A DNA stretch of 64,000 nt from Tribonema minus (Eukaryota; Sar; Xanthophyceae; Tribonematales; Tribonemataceae), in assembly GCA_017506865.1 (NCBI GenBank), contig JAFCMP010000078.1:248001-312000 (forward strand). Direction: 5' to 3'. Of this stretch, positions 18,188 to 29,263 are shown one piece after another. Within the stretch, counting starts at the first letter, position 1. Each line of letters opens with the position of its first letter. Both the position numbers and the translations under genes were made by a program. The notes beneath the pieces are model-generated. The model did not search any database and was not told the DNA's origin. It saw nothing but the letters and a program-made list of their open reading frames with translations.

Positions 18188-19883
18188 GTACATGCACACT
18201 AACCCAACCCTAGCGTTCTCACACGTTGTTGTTTGGCTGTGACGTAAAAACGGCAGCACAGCGGCGAACAAGTTAGATGGTGGTGGTGATTGCGACTTTA
18301 TCTATGTTGCCAGGCACGTCAAACGATGGTACAGTCTTTGAACACGCAGCAGATTTGCGCAACCTCCGATCACATATCACTGTGGCTGTACATCATTCTC
18401 AACGTGGAGGTGCATTCTACAGCATCTGGAAAAGTGGCAGTGGCTTCCACGAGAGGTAGAACAAACCTTAATAGGCAGTGCAGGGCAAAGTGACTGGGCC
18501 CGTACAATGTGGAGTGGTTGCCCATGATTTAGTGGCATTCCGTTGCCATTAGCACACACTTGTTACGTAAATGGCCACTGGCGTGGTGTAGGCATGCAAT
18601 TGGTTACCTCAATGGCCATTGGAATTTACCGCAATCATGATGCAGCAACAACATAGTTGAAAAGTACTGAGCGGCTGGAGACAACACATGACTTCAAGAA
18701 ATTGTGGCAGCCCTCGCTCTCCCTACGTAAGCAAATCCAGTACATGATCTCCGCTCTGTCTGGGTTTACACAAACTAAAGGTGTGACTCACACTGCATTC
18801 TGCCTCTCTTCTCTCTGACCTCCTATACATTGGCAGCCCTTGCGAGGGCTGAACTCTTGCGACGCCTGTATGGGATGGGTCAATGGGCGCTCTCATACCC
18901 GGGCGCAGTTGCTGGTCTGCAGCATTCCACGGATGCGTCTGTTGACAACTTGAACACGGACTGATGCCAGACGGCTGTGCATACACGTGCATCGCCAGAG
19001 TGTTGGAACTTCAAACTTGATGTGGAAAGGGCATGTATGCAGTCGCCATGGCAAAGTCCACGCGTCTTGAAACTCGTGAGGCTCCAGCCCAGGGGCACGA
19101 TGAATGCATCGGGTACTGTATGCGCTTGCAGTTGCTTGCAAAATGTGTTGCAGCTATAGTATCAGGAAGCCGTCTGTGGTGTGCTCAAGAGACAAGTGCA
19201 CCAGTAGCGCTCACTTGTTGCATCTAACAACAGATTCCCATATAGTACGCTTCTCAACCATGCTCCTACATGCATTCGTTTCTTGGACCTTGCACTATGT
19301 ACCTCTCTGATGTTGCTGCACCCTGGTATACATTGCTTGGTGCTGTGGCGCAATATATGCTCATGTTGGTGCTGTTTGCACATAGGGGTTACCACAATCC
19401 TCCAGGCAATGCTTGTCACTGTGCAAATCTCTGCCCATGCAAACTTTGCTCAACAGCCAGCGCTGTGCCCTTATTGCGAATAAGTTGAAGTTGAAGTAGC
19501 TGTTGTATAGCCCCAGGCGTCCATTCCTCAGATGATGTTGTACAGTAGTGCGGAGGACAGAAGTGAGACAGAAGGGCCCAGGCAGGAAATGAGATAGAAG
19601 GCGCTAGGTGCGCGTGAGCGCGTTCGACAAGTTGTGGTGCTTGCTAATGCACAGTACCGCCCTCGCGCACCGCTTGTAGCGTGCAAGCCCTGCTCATCAG
19701 TATGCGTGGTCACTGTATACATGTATATATAGCAACAACGTGCTGCAGGCGCCTCAGCGCGCTTTGAAGCCCATGATAGCCACGCGAGCCGTCACGTCAA
19801 GCCGATGCCGTTGTTGCATGCGACAACGCGCACTGTGACCGACGCCATCACCAGCTTGTGCGGAGCGCTTGCTAGGTTGGTAT
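18188..19883. other. No supported gene
   Basis: Only chance reading frames on both strands. Exon-like strings occur near 18310-18460 but could not be joined to anything. Confidence 0.35.
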
Positions 19884-20130
19884 GAGCCGAAAGCTTAAGC
19901 AATTATCGCCACCGACGCAAGACAAAGCTTTGCGCAGTACGCAAATGGGGTCTGACGCTCCTGTCACGCTCTCCAAGGAAGCCCTCACAACCCCCACAGT
20001 GACAGGTACTACCAGTCAACACCAGCACTGCGGTCGCTAGCAGCAATGACGTGCAGTGCAGCACTGCGGTGAGTGCTCCCGGCACCAGCTCAGATACGCG
20101 CTTGAAGTTGGTTCCAGCACGTTGAGCACC
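19884..20130 (+). repeat. Dispersed repeat, copy 1
   Basis: From about 20007 to 20120 the sequence is closely similar to 37630-37745. Both copies keep a plus-strand frame reading VNTSTAVASSN or VNTSTVVASSN and APGTSSDTRL or APGTCSDTRL. The upstream ATG at 19884 opens a 52-codon frame in another phase. It is probably the remnant of an unidentified mobile element. Confidence 0.5.
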
Positions 20131-20874
20131 GCCAATTACGGATGAACCACTTCATACTGTAGTACACATGTAGTGGTTCACATGTTGCTTGTCAGTGGTC
20201 TCAGTCTTGTTGCTCTGCAGCCTCTAGCAGGGTCACGGTGTAAAATGCCACATTTTTGCAAGATCAAGATTTATATATTTATAATGCTGGTCTGTGAGAG
20301 TCGTACCAAGGGCTCTGAGCTCTCATCTGACAGAGATTTCACATCATCGCATGCTCTGCACCTGTCATGCTAGGCTCCAGCAAATCTACATGTAAGGACA
20401 GACATGAGACGATTGAGCCCAAAGATAATGAAGAGATCAACATGCAGGTGCTGCATACCTGCAGCGCCCCTAGAAATGTGCCATGTAGTAGCATGCTGGG
20501 CCAGCTTGTGCTACGGTATACAGAAGATGATGCATAGCGTGTGCTTCAGCGCTGCAGCGCAGCAGCAGACTGAGTCCAAAAGTGCTGCTGTGGCATTTGC
20601 TCCAAGCATCTCAGTTGATGAAGGCAACTAACTTCTTTGCAGCTGCTGCTTCCATGCTATTCTAGTGCCGAGCATGCGCTATCGCTGGCGACGATACGAG
20701 CACACAAGACTTCCGCCACCCCCCACCACTCAGTCTGGTGCAACACGTGGATCGACGCGTAGGAAGCCAAGAGTGCGTTGCCTGCCAGCTTTTCCATCTG
20801 CCTCTGCTTAGCGTCCTTGGCTTTCTTAGCCTTCAGTGGGCCCGGACGTCCTGTTGCCCACGAACATAGTTTTA
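20131..20874. other. Intergenic sequence with a short inverted repeat
   Basis: TGAACCACT at 20143-20151 is repeated in inverse at 20172-20180. No gene is supported. Confidence 0.35.
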
Positions 20875-23800
20875 TTCTTGAAGTTGTATATTATGTCCTG
20901 GACCGCATGGGCTGCGCGCACGATAAATCGGGCTTGCAATAACTAAATCTACGGAGGAGCCGGCGGTTCGGCGCTGGCCGGCGAGGGCCGCGGCACTTGC
21001 AACAGTGCGATGCGGCGGTAAGCGCTGACGTCGCCATCAGGGGCAATGACTGCGTTCCAGTTGTCGATCACGACACGTGTGAGCGCGCGCTGTAGCGCGA
21101 GGGAGGTGCGGCGGCGCCAGAAGGCAACGCGCTGCGCGAGATTGTAGCTGCCCTGCGAGCTCTGCTCGGCGAGTGCGTGTAGCAGCGCTTGGGTGTCGCG
21201 TGACATAGCGCCGAAGTGGTCAAAGGCTGCGGAAAATAGGGTGTGTGTAGTGGGGTCCAGGGCCCCTGAGACTACGTATGTGTCTATCTTTTCCTGCGAA
21301 GCCGATTCAAGCACGCGCTGCACATCGCGCGCGCCCCCCTGAGCCTGACGGAGGCGGGAGGGGCATGAGCTGTCACGTATGGTGACGTCTATGCAACAAG
21401 CTACTTCAAAGCCGCCGCGCAGTTTAGTGCACCGGCCTGCTGCTACCGCGTCGGCGCTCGGCTGCACTTTAGGGACTGGAAGGCAGACCTGGTTGCTGCC
21501 AAAGACGATGTCCATGAACTTGTTGAACCCGTGGCGCGCCGCGTAGCGGCGGAAGGGGGCAAGGGTGTCCCGGTCGAGACCGCGGAGGTGGGCCACCTGC
21601 TTGAGCAGCTGAAAGAGCGCGTCTGCGAGCAAGTTGTGTCGCGTGACGTTAAGCCCTTGTGTGCAGCGGCGCAGGTGGGCACCCGAGTCCACTGGTCTAT
21701 GGCACTTGGGGCACCGCGCCGCAGCGGGGGCGGGGCGCTCCACGCCCAGGTGGCGCCGCAGCGTCTCGCGGAATTCCGGCGGGGACATGGTCTCCGCTGG
21801 GTCAGTGCTCGGCAATTGCGCCAAGAAACCCATGGCCCCCTTAGAGGCGCCGCTGCGCCACGCCGCGACTGCTTCCAACGCATTTGCTGCTTCAAGCCGA
21901 CGCAGCTGCGTGGCGGCGAGCGCTGCGTCTAGCACCCGTGATAGCGCCGCTTGACGCCGCGGCAGCACGGCGGCCGGCGGGGCCTGGGCAGAGCCTGGCT
22001 CGCGCGCCACCGCTGGCGCAGCAGCGCGGCGCGCGCCGGCGCGAGTCCGCATGCCCGGCCCCGCAGCTCCGCCTGCCCGTTGCAGCAGATCGCGCAGCGC
22101 CCGCCATGCGCCGTCGTCCTGGCGCCAGTCCTGGTACCAGACCGTGGGCAGGAGCAGTGCGAGGGCCGCTGCAGCCTCATCGCTGCCGCTGCGCAGCTGC
22201 TGCAGGCAGGTAGCTATCTGGGTGAAGGTGAAGCCATAGCGGGCATGCTCTAGGACGCGGCTGCGTGCCGCGACTGGAAATGCCGCCAGTGCCGGCCCCA
22301 TGCACTCGAGGGAACGTGCAGCAAATGCGGCACATGCACGGGGCGCCGCGCCCAGCACGCCAAAGCCACCACTCCCCAGCCGCAGATGCACGCGTACCTG
22401 CTGATGTGCTGGTAGCGTCACTGGGGCCTCGCCACCCCAGTCGGCGCCGCGTACCCATGCCACTGCCGCCGCCCACAGAGAGGGCGGCGCCGCCGCCGCC
22501 GAAACCGCCGGCGGGCCGCGGCAATCGTCACCCGCCGCCGGCGCGCGCTGGTGGGCCGGCGGCGTAAGACCCGCCGATGGCTCCTGCGCCAGCGCGGCCA
22601 CGGCCGCTAGCGTGATGGCGTCGAAGCGCCGTAGCTCCTCGTGCGTGAGGGATGGCGCTGTATTGCGCGAGACATGCCCTGCGCGGGCGGGGACGGCAAG
22701 ACGCAGAATGGAGAAGGCAGCCTGCACATCCTCCATCTGCACAAGCTCCGCAACCAGGCGGTCGGTGCCGGGGGCACGAAGGGTCGCCGCCACTTGCGCG
22801 CGCACGAAGCCCTCGGTGCCGACCGGCACCCCCATCAGCGTGATGCCGTCGTCACATACTGGTACGGGGACATTGGCGGCGGCAAAGACGGCGGCGGCGC
22901 GCTCGCGGGCGCCGCCTGAGGCCGGCACCACCGCCGCGCATTTCGTGACGTTGACCTGAATGTTGAGCTCGCTCAGCGCCTGTTGTATGAAGCAGAACGC
23001 GCGGCCAACGTGGTCGAGCACCGGCGCGTCACAGCTGGGCGTCATGATGGTGAGGTCATCGAGGTAGCCCGGAAGCGCCAGTTGCGGGAACTTGGCGCGG
23101 GCAGCCACCATGGTGCCGCGCAGTGCCAGCGCGAACAGCAGCGGCCCCAATGGGTCGCCCTGCTGCACGCCCTGTTGGGAGAGGATGATGGCGGCGTCGG
23201 CGTGCCCATCTAGGCCAAATTGTAGCCAAGGGGCCCGGCCGGGGCCGTAGATGTGCTCGACGTAGCCGTACAGGCCAGGCAGATGCTCGGCCACCGCGGT
23301 GAGGACTGCCGAGCGCGACAGCGCGTTGAAGGCATTACTGCCGTCAATGGCAAGGAGCACGCCGCCGCACTCATGCGTGAGCTGCGCCATGAGCGCCACT
23401 CTCTCTGCGCCCCCCCGCGCGCCGACCCCAAACTGGCCAATTGGTTCCAGCAGCGCGGAGACGCGGTCCCGGGTGTCCGTGCAGAAGGTGCGGGCGAACA
23501 GGCGGCGGATGGTGTCGCCGCACGCGATGGGGCGCGCCTTCTCGCCCACAGCGCTGAGGCGCGCGGCCGCGTGAAGGCGCCAAAAGGGGGCGGGCAGCGC
23601 GGCGGGGGTGGAGTACACCGCGGTACCCAGCCACGCCAGCAGCTCAAGGAGCCAGTCAACCGTGCGCCCCGACGTGTGCGCCGTGTGCCGGACGCACTGC
23701 TGGAGGTGGGAGTTGCGCAGCCCAGAGGGACCGGCGGCCGAGCCAGGGTTGGCGGCGAGGATGGCCTCGCGTAGCCCGTCCGCCGTGAATGAAGCGCAGT

Positions 23801-24990
23801 TGAGTGGTGCCGGCGCCGCCAGCGCCGCCGCCGCCACCAAGCTGCGCGCCCGCGATGCCGCGGCATCCAGCTTCGCAGACGCATCGCCAGCTGGGTGTTT
23901 AGCCTGCAGTTTATGCAAGGTAGCAGAGTCGCGGGGGGCAGATGTGTCAGCACCCTCCGCCAGCAGCCGCGCGGCGCGCCCGACGCCGCCCGGCTGCCGC
24001 GCCGTCGCCGCCGCGCGTTCCCGCACTGCCGCCGCCGCCTCCGTCATAGACCTAGCGCGGCGCGTGCACGCACGGGCGGCGCCGCGGCGGCAGAAGGCCA
24101 GCGCTGTGCGCGTGAGCAGGTCCAGGTCGCCTGCCACGAAGGCCGCAAAACGGTGCGCCCGCGGCAGGGAGCCGTCGGGTACAAGCAGCAGGCACGGCAG
24201 CAGATGCAGCAGCTTGCACCATGCACCGGCTGTGGCGGACGCCTGTGCCGCTGCCTCAACCCCGTGTGCCTGCGCTACCGCCGTCTGCGCTTCCCGGAGG
24301 CCCGCCAGCGTGGCCGTCAAGGCGGCTGTGAAGTCCGAGCGGTGCTCCAGGCGAATGCGGCGGCCGACCACCAGTTGCTGCTGCAGAACATAGTCAAAGG
24401 AGAGGTCGTCAAGCGCTGCGCGCGCGGGCGAGAGCGGCGCCAGCGTCCAGAGCGGAAGCGCGCTGCGCCATGTTGGCCCTGCCGCAGCCACAGCGGCAGC
24501 TGCGCGGGCGCCGGGGCCGCGCGCGCCGCCGCTGGCTGTAGAGAGGGGGAGGATGGGGGGCAGAGGCGCGACGCGGGGCCCGTGTGGCCGCTGCGTTGCG
24601 GCCGCCCCCCGGGACTTGTACAGGTGGTCGCGCTGGTGCAATTTCGTGCGCACGCACCCTGGCTCGCCGCACGAGGCGCATGCGCAGAGTAGCAGCTCGG
24701 GTTCCACGGCGTAGTAGGTGCCCGCGCCGGCTCGGTGGAGAGTCAAACACTCATCGTCGACCGCCTGCATACGCGCGAGAAAGTCGGCAGGCACATTCGG
24801 ATGCTCGCGGCGCTGGTGATCCGCCAGCGTCGTGGCGATGCGGCGCGCCAGCGCCAGCGACGCCGACGTCTGCGCCGTGAGCGTGTTCGCCTCCCCGTTC
24901 CGGCGGAGGCGCGGTTTGGGCACTGGCACCCGAAAGAGGCAGCCAGTGTCATATAAAGGGCAGCGCGGATAGATGGCAGCTGTTGCAGGC
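20875..24990 (-). mobile_element. 5'-truncated non-LTR retrotransposon, unit A
   Basis: On the minus strand this unit starts inside ORF2 at about 24990 and ends at about 20875 with the 3' tail ...CAACTTCAAGAA. It matches 24991-29106 with only two differences noticed by eye (one base at 21595/25711, one G in a run at 24555/28671). It lies head to tail directly behind unit B. Confidence 0.9.
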
Positions 24991-25055
24991 TTCTTGAAGT
25001 TGTATATTATGTCCTGGACCGCATGGGCTGCGCGCACGATAAATCGGGCTTGCAA
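20949..25055 (-). CDS. Reverse transcriptase/endonuclease ORF2 of unit A with a junction-derived start
   Basis: A 1368-residue open frame. Reverse transcriptase motifs are clear: GVQQGDPLGPLLFALAL near 23131-23185 and the catalytic YLDD at 23055-23066. Upstream is a Cys/His-rich segment (CASCGEPGC...H...H). Downstream a CPKCH...HLRRC finger near 21655-21720 is followed by a restriction-like nuclease pattern (KFMDIVF and CCIDVTIRDSS near 21365-21530). No apurinic-type endonuclease is seen at the N-terminus. This is the RLE class of non-LTR elements (R2/CRE/NeSL-like). The first 22 codons are not native: they read the 3' UTR of unit B across the tandem junction, so the true N-terminal part of ORF2 is missing. 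Confidence 0.88.
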   Translation of the reverse strand: MQARFIVRAAHAVQDIIYNFKKPATAAIYPRCPLYDTGCLFRVPVPKPRLRRNGEANTLTAQTSASLALARRIATTLADHQRREHPNVPADFLARMQAVDDECLTLHRAGAGTYYAVEPELLLCACASCGEPGCVRTKLHQRDHLYKSRGAAATQRPHGPRVAPLPPILPLSTASGGARGPGARAAAAVAAAGPTWRSALPLWTLAPLSPARAALDDLSFDYVLQQQLVVGRRIRLEHRSDFTAALTATLAGLREAQTAVAQAHGVEAAAQASATAGAWCKLLHLLPCLLLVPDGSLPRAHRFAAFVAGDLDLLTRTALAFCRRGAARACTRRARSMTEAAAAVRERAAATARQPGGVGRAARLLAEGADTSAPRDSATLHKLQAKHPAGDASAKLDAAASRARSLVAAAALAAPAPLNCASFTADGLREAILAANPGSAAGPSGLRNSHLQQCVRHTAHTSGRTVDWLLELLAWLGTAVYSTPAALPAPFWRLHAAARLSAVGEKARPIACGDTIRRLFARTFCTDTRDRVSALLEPIGQFGVGARGGAERVALMAQLTHECGGVLLAIDGSNAFNALSRSAVLTAVAEHLPGLYGYVEHIYGPGRAPWLQFGLDGHADAAIILSQQGVQQGDPLGPLLFALALRGTMVAARAKFPQLALPGYLDDLTIMTPSCDAPVLDHVGRAFCFIQQALSELNIQVNVTKCAAVVPASGGARERAAAVFAAANVPVPVCDDGITLMGVPVGTEGFVRAQVAATLRAPGTDRLVAELVQMEDVQAAFSILRLAVPARAGHVSRNTAPSLTHEELRRFDAITLAAVAALAQEPSAGLTPPAHQRAPAAGDDCRGPPAVSAAAAPPSLWAAAVAWVRGADWGGEAPVTLPAHQQVRVHLRLGSGGFGVLGAAPRACAAFAARSLECMGPALAAFPVAARSRVLEHARYGFTFTQIATCLQQLRSGSDEAAAALALLLPTVWYQDWRQDDGAWRALRDLLQRAGGAAGPGMRTRAGARRAAAPAVAREPGSAQAPPAAVLPRRQAALSRVLDAALAATQLRRLEAANALEAVAAWRSGASKGAMGFLAQLPSTDPAETMSPPEFRETLRRHLGVERPAPAAARCPKCHRPVDSGAHLRRCTQGLNVTRHNLLADALFQLLKQVAHLRGLDRDTLAPFRRYAARHGFNKFMDIVFGSNQVCLPVPKVQPSADAVAAGRCTKLRGGFEVACCIDVTIRDSSCPSRLRQAQGGARDVQRVLESASQEKIDTYVVSGALDPTTHTLFSAAFDHFGAMSRDTQALLHALAEQSSQGSYNLAQRVAFWRRRTSLALQRALTRVVIDNWNAVIAPDGDVSAYRRIALLQVPRPSPASAEPPAPP

Positions 25056-25064
25056 TAACTAAAT
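24993..25064 (-). repeat. 3' UTR of unit B, repeated at 20877-20948
   Basis: 72 bp between the ORF2 stop and the element end, ending CAACTTCAAG on the minus strand, with no poly(A). The same sequence closes unit A at 20877-20948. Confidence 0.85.
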
Positions 25065-28000
25065 CTACGGAGGAGCCGGCGGTTCGGCGCTGGCCGGCGA
25101 GGGCCGCGGCACTTGCAACAGTGCGATGCGGCGGTAAGCGCTGACGTCGCCATCAGGGGCAATGACTGCGTTCCAGTTGTCGATCACGACACGTGTGAGC
25201 GCGCGCTGTAGCGCGAGGGAGGTGCGGCGGCGCCAGAAGGCAACGCGCTGCGCGAGATTGTAGCTGCCCTGCGAGCTCTGCTCGGCGAGTGCGTGTAGCA
25301 GCGCTTGGGTGTCGCGTGACATAGCGCCGAAGTGGTCAAAGGCTGCGGAAAATAGGGTGTGTGTAGTGGGGTCCAGGGCCCCTGAGACTACGTATGTGTC
25401 TATCTTTTCCTGCGAAGCCGATTCAAGCACGCGCTGCACATCGCGCGCGCCCCCCTGAGCCTGACGGAGGCGGGAGGGGCATGAGCTGTCACGTATGGTG
25501 ACGTCTATGCAACAAGCTACTTCAAAGCCGCCGCGCAGTTTAGTGCACCGGCCTGCTGCTACCGCGTCGGCGCTCGGCTGCACTTTAGGGACTGGAAGGC
25601 AGACCTGGTTGCTGCCAAAGACGATGTCCATGAACTTGTTGAACCCGTGGCGCGCCGCGTAGCGGCGGAAGGGGGCAAGGGTGTCCCGGTCGAGACCGCG
25701 GAGGTGGGCCTCCTGCTTGAGCAGCTGAAAGAGCGCGTCTGCGAGCAAGTTGTGTCGCGTGACGTTAAGCCCTTGTGTGCAGCGGCGCAGGTGGGCACCC
25801 GAGTCCACTGGTCTATGGCACTTGGGGCACCGCGCCGCAGCGGGGGCGGGGCGCTCCACGCCCAGGTGGCGCCGCAGCGTCTCGCGGAATTCCGGCGGGG
25901 ACATGGTCTCCGCTGGGTCAGTGCTCGGCAATTGCGCCAAGAAACCCATGGCCCCCTTAGAGGCGCCGCTGCGCCACGCCGCGACTGCTTCCAACGCATT
26001 TGCTGCTTCAAGCCGACGCAGCTGCGTGGCGGCGAGCGCTGCGTCTAGCACCCGTGATAGCGCCGCTTGACGCCGCGGCAGCACGGCGGCCGGCGGGGCC
26101 TGGGCAGAGCCTGGCTCGCGCGCCACCGCTGGCGCAGCAGCGCGGCGCGCGCCGGCGCGAGTCCGCATGCCCGGCCCCGCAGCTCCGCCTGCCCGTTGCA
26201 GCAGATCGCGCAGCGCCCGCCATGCGCCGTCGTCCTGGCGCCAGTCCTGGTACCAGACCGTGGGCAGGAGCAGTGCGAGGGCCGCTGCAGCCTCATCGCT
26301 GCCGCTGCGCAGCTGCTGCAGGCAGGTAGCTATCTGGGTGAAGGTGAAGCCATAGCGGGCATGCTCTAGGACGCGGCTGCGTGCCGCGACTGGAAATGCC
26401 GCCAGTGCCGGCCCCATGCACTCGAGGGAACGTGCAGCAAATGCGGCACATGCACGGGGCGCCGCGCCCAGCACGCCAAAGCCACCACTCCCCAGCCGCA
26501 GATGCACGCGTACCTGCTGATGTGCTGGTAGCGTCACTGGGGCCTCGCCACCCCAGTCGGCGCCGCGTACCCATGCCACTGCCGCCGCCCACAGAGAGGG
26601 CGGCGCCGCCGCCGCCGAAACCGCCGGCGGGCCGCGGCAATCGTCACCCGCCGCCGGCGCGCGCTGGTGGGCCGGCGGCGTAAGACCCGCCGATGGCTCC
26701 TGCGCCAGCGCGGCCACGGCCGCTAGCGTGATGGCGTCGAAGCGCCGTAGCTCCTCGTGCGTGAGGGATGGCGCTGTATTGCGCGAGACATGCCCTGCGC
26801 GGGCGGGGACGGCAAGACGCAGAATGGAGAAGGCAGCCTGCACATCCTCCATCTGCACAAGCTCCGCAACCAGGCGGTCGGTGCCGGGGGCACGAAGGGT
26901 CGCCGCCACTTGCGCGCGCACGAAGCCCTCGGTGCCGACCGGCACCCCCATCAGCGTGATGCCGTCGTCACATACTGGTACGGGGACATTGGCGGCGGCA
27001 AAGACGGCGGCGGCGCGCTCGCGGGCGCCGCCTGAGGCCGGCACCACCGCCGCGCATTTCGTGACGTTGACCTGAATGTTGAGCTCGCTCAGCGCCTGTT
27101 GTATGAAGCAGAACGCGCGGCCAACGTGGTCGAGCACCGGCGCGTCACAGCTGGGCGTCATGATGGTGAGGTCATCGAGGTAGCCCGGAAGCGCCAGTTG
27201 CGGGAACTTGGCGCGGGCAGCCACCATGGTGCCGCGCAGTGCCAGCGCGAACAGCAGCGGCCCCAATGGGTCGCCCTGCTGCACGCCCTGTTGGGAGAGG
27301 ATGATGGCGGCGTCGGCGTGCCCATCTAGGCCAAATTGTAGCCAAGGGGCCCGGCCGGGGCCGTAGATGTGCTCGACGTAGCCGTACAGGCCAGGCAGAT
27401 GCTCGGCCACCGCGGTGAGGACTGCCGAGCGCGACAGCGCGTTGAAGGCATTACTGCCGTCAATGGCAAGGAGCACGCCGCCGCACTCATGCGTGAGCTG
27501 CGCCATGAGCGCCACTCTCTCTGCGCCCCCCCGCGCGCCGACCCCAAACTGGCCAATTGGTTCCAGCAGCGCGGAGACGCGGTCCCGGGTGTCCGTGCAG
27601 AAGGTGCGGGCGAACAGGCGGCGGATGGTGTCGCCGCACGCGATGGGGCGCGCCTTCTCGCCCACAGCGCTGAGGCGCGCGGCCGCGTGAAGGCGCCAAA
27701 AGGGGGCGGGCAGCGCGGCGGGGGTGGAGTACACCGCGGTACCCAGCCACGCCAGCAGCTCAAGGAGCCAGTCAACCGTGCGCCCCGACGTGTGCGCCGT
27801 GTGCCGGACGCACTGCTGGAGGTGGGAGTTGCGCAGCCCAGAGGGACCGGCGGCCGAGCCAGGGTTGGCGGCGAGGATGGCCTCGCGTAGCCCGTCCGCC
27901 GTGAATGAAGCGCAGTTGAGTGGTGCCGGCGCCGCCAGCGCCGCCGCCGCCACCAAGCTGCGCGCCCGCGATGCCGCGGCATCCAGCTTCGCAGACGCAT

Positions 28001-29230
28001 CGCCAGCTGGGTGTTTAGCCTGCAGTTTATGCAAGGTAGCAGAGTCGCGGGGGGCAGATGTGTCAGCACCCTCCGCCAGCAGCCGCGCGGCGCGCCCGAC
28101 GCCGCCCGGCTGCCGCGCCGTCGCCGCCGCGCGTTCCCGCACTGCCGCCGCCGCCTCCGTCATAGACCTAGCGCGGCGCGTGCACGCACGGGCGGCGCCG
28201 CGGCGGCAGAAGGCCAGCGCTGTGCGCGTGAGCAGGTCCAGGTCGCCTGCCACGAAGGCCGCAAAACGGTGCGCCCGCGGCAGGGAGCCGTCGGGTACAA
28301 GCAGCAGGCACGGCAGCAGATGCAGCAGCTTGCACCATGCACCGGCTGTGGCGGACGCCTGTGCCGCTGCCTCAACCCCGTGTGCCTGCGCTACCGCCGT
28401 CTGCGCTTCCCGGAGGCCCGCCAGCGTGGCCGTCAAGGCGGCTGTGAAGTCCGAGCGGTGCTCCAGGCGAATGCGGCGGCCGACCACCAGTTGCTGCTGC
28501 AGAACATAGTCAAAGGAGAGGTCGTCAAGCGCTGCGCGCGCGGGCGAGAGCGGCGCCAGCGTCCAGAGCGGAAGCGCGCTGCGCCATGTTGGCCCTGCCG
28601 CAGCCACAGCGGCAGCTGCGCGGGCGCCGGGGCCGCGCGCGCCGCCGCTGGCTGTAGAGAGGGGGAGGATGGGGGCAGAGGCGCGACGCGGGGCCCGTGT
28701 GGCCGCTGCGTTGCGGCCGCCCCCCGGGACTTGTACAGGTGGTCGCGCTGGTGCAATTTCGTGCGCACGCACCCTGGCTCGCCGCACGAGGCGCATGCGC
28801 AGAGTAGCAGCTCGGGTTCCACGGCGTAGTAGGTGCCCGCGCCGGCTCGGTGGAGAGTCAAACACTCATCGTCGACCGCCTGCATACGCGCGAGAAAGTC
28901 GGCAGGCACATTCGGATGCTCGCGGCGCTGGTGATCCGCCAGCGTCGTGGCGATGCGGCGCGCCAGCGCCAGCGACGCCGACGTCTGCGCCGTGAGCGTG
29001 TTCGCCTCCCCGTTCCGGCGGAGGCGCGGTTTGGGCACTGGCACCCGAAAGAGGCAGCCAGTGTCATATAAAGGGCAGCGCGGATAGATGGCAGCTGTTG
29101 CAGGCTGAGCGGGCGCCTGCACTGCCTCAGGCTGCGCAGGGTCTATGCCCGCCGCGGCAGCCGCTGCTGCAGCAGCAGCTGCCGCAATGGCCGCCGGTGC
29201 GGCTCCCCCTGAAGTAGAGTCAGACATCAT
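25065..29230 (-). pseudogene. ORF2 of unit B, frameshifted by one base
   Basis: The native start at 29230 (ATG ATG, then an Ala-rich stretch) runs in frame to about 28676. There a run of five G at 28671-28675 replaces six G in unit A (24555-24560), shifting the frame. The rest continues in the second frame to 25065, with the same reverse transcriptase (YLDD at 27171-27182), zinc finger and restriction-like nuclease as in unit A. One more change gives Glu for Val in KQVAHLRG (25711). With the missing base the protein would be about 1390 residues. The unit is therefore likely dead unless the G run is a sequencing error. Confidence 0.85.
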
Positions 29231-29263
29231 TACGGTGGATGAGGGGAGCGCCGCACCGGCGGC

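Noticed and set aside
22000-24700. Long plus-strand open frames opposite the non-LTR ORF2 (for example 23608-24393)
   Set aside because: They are antisense shadows caused by GC-rich codons; the reverse transcriptase motifs are on the minus strand.
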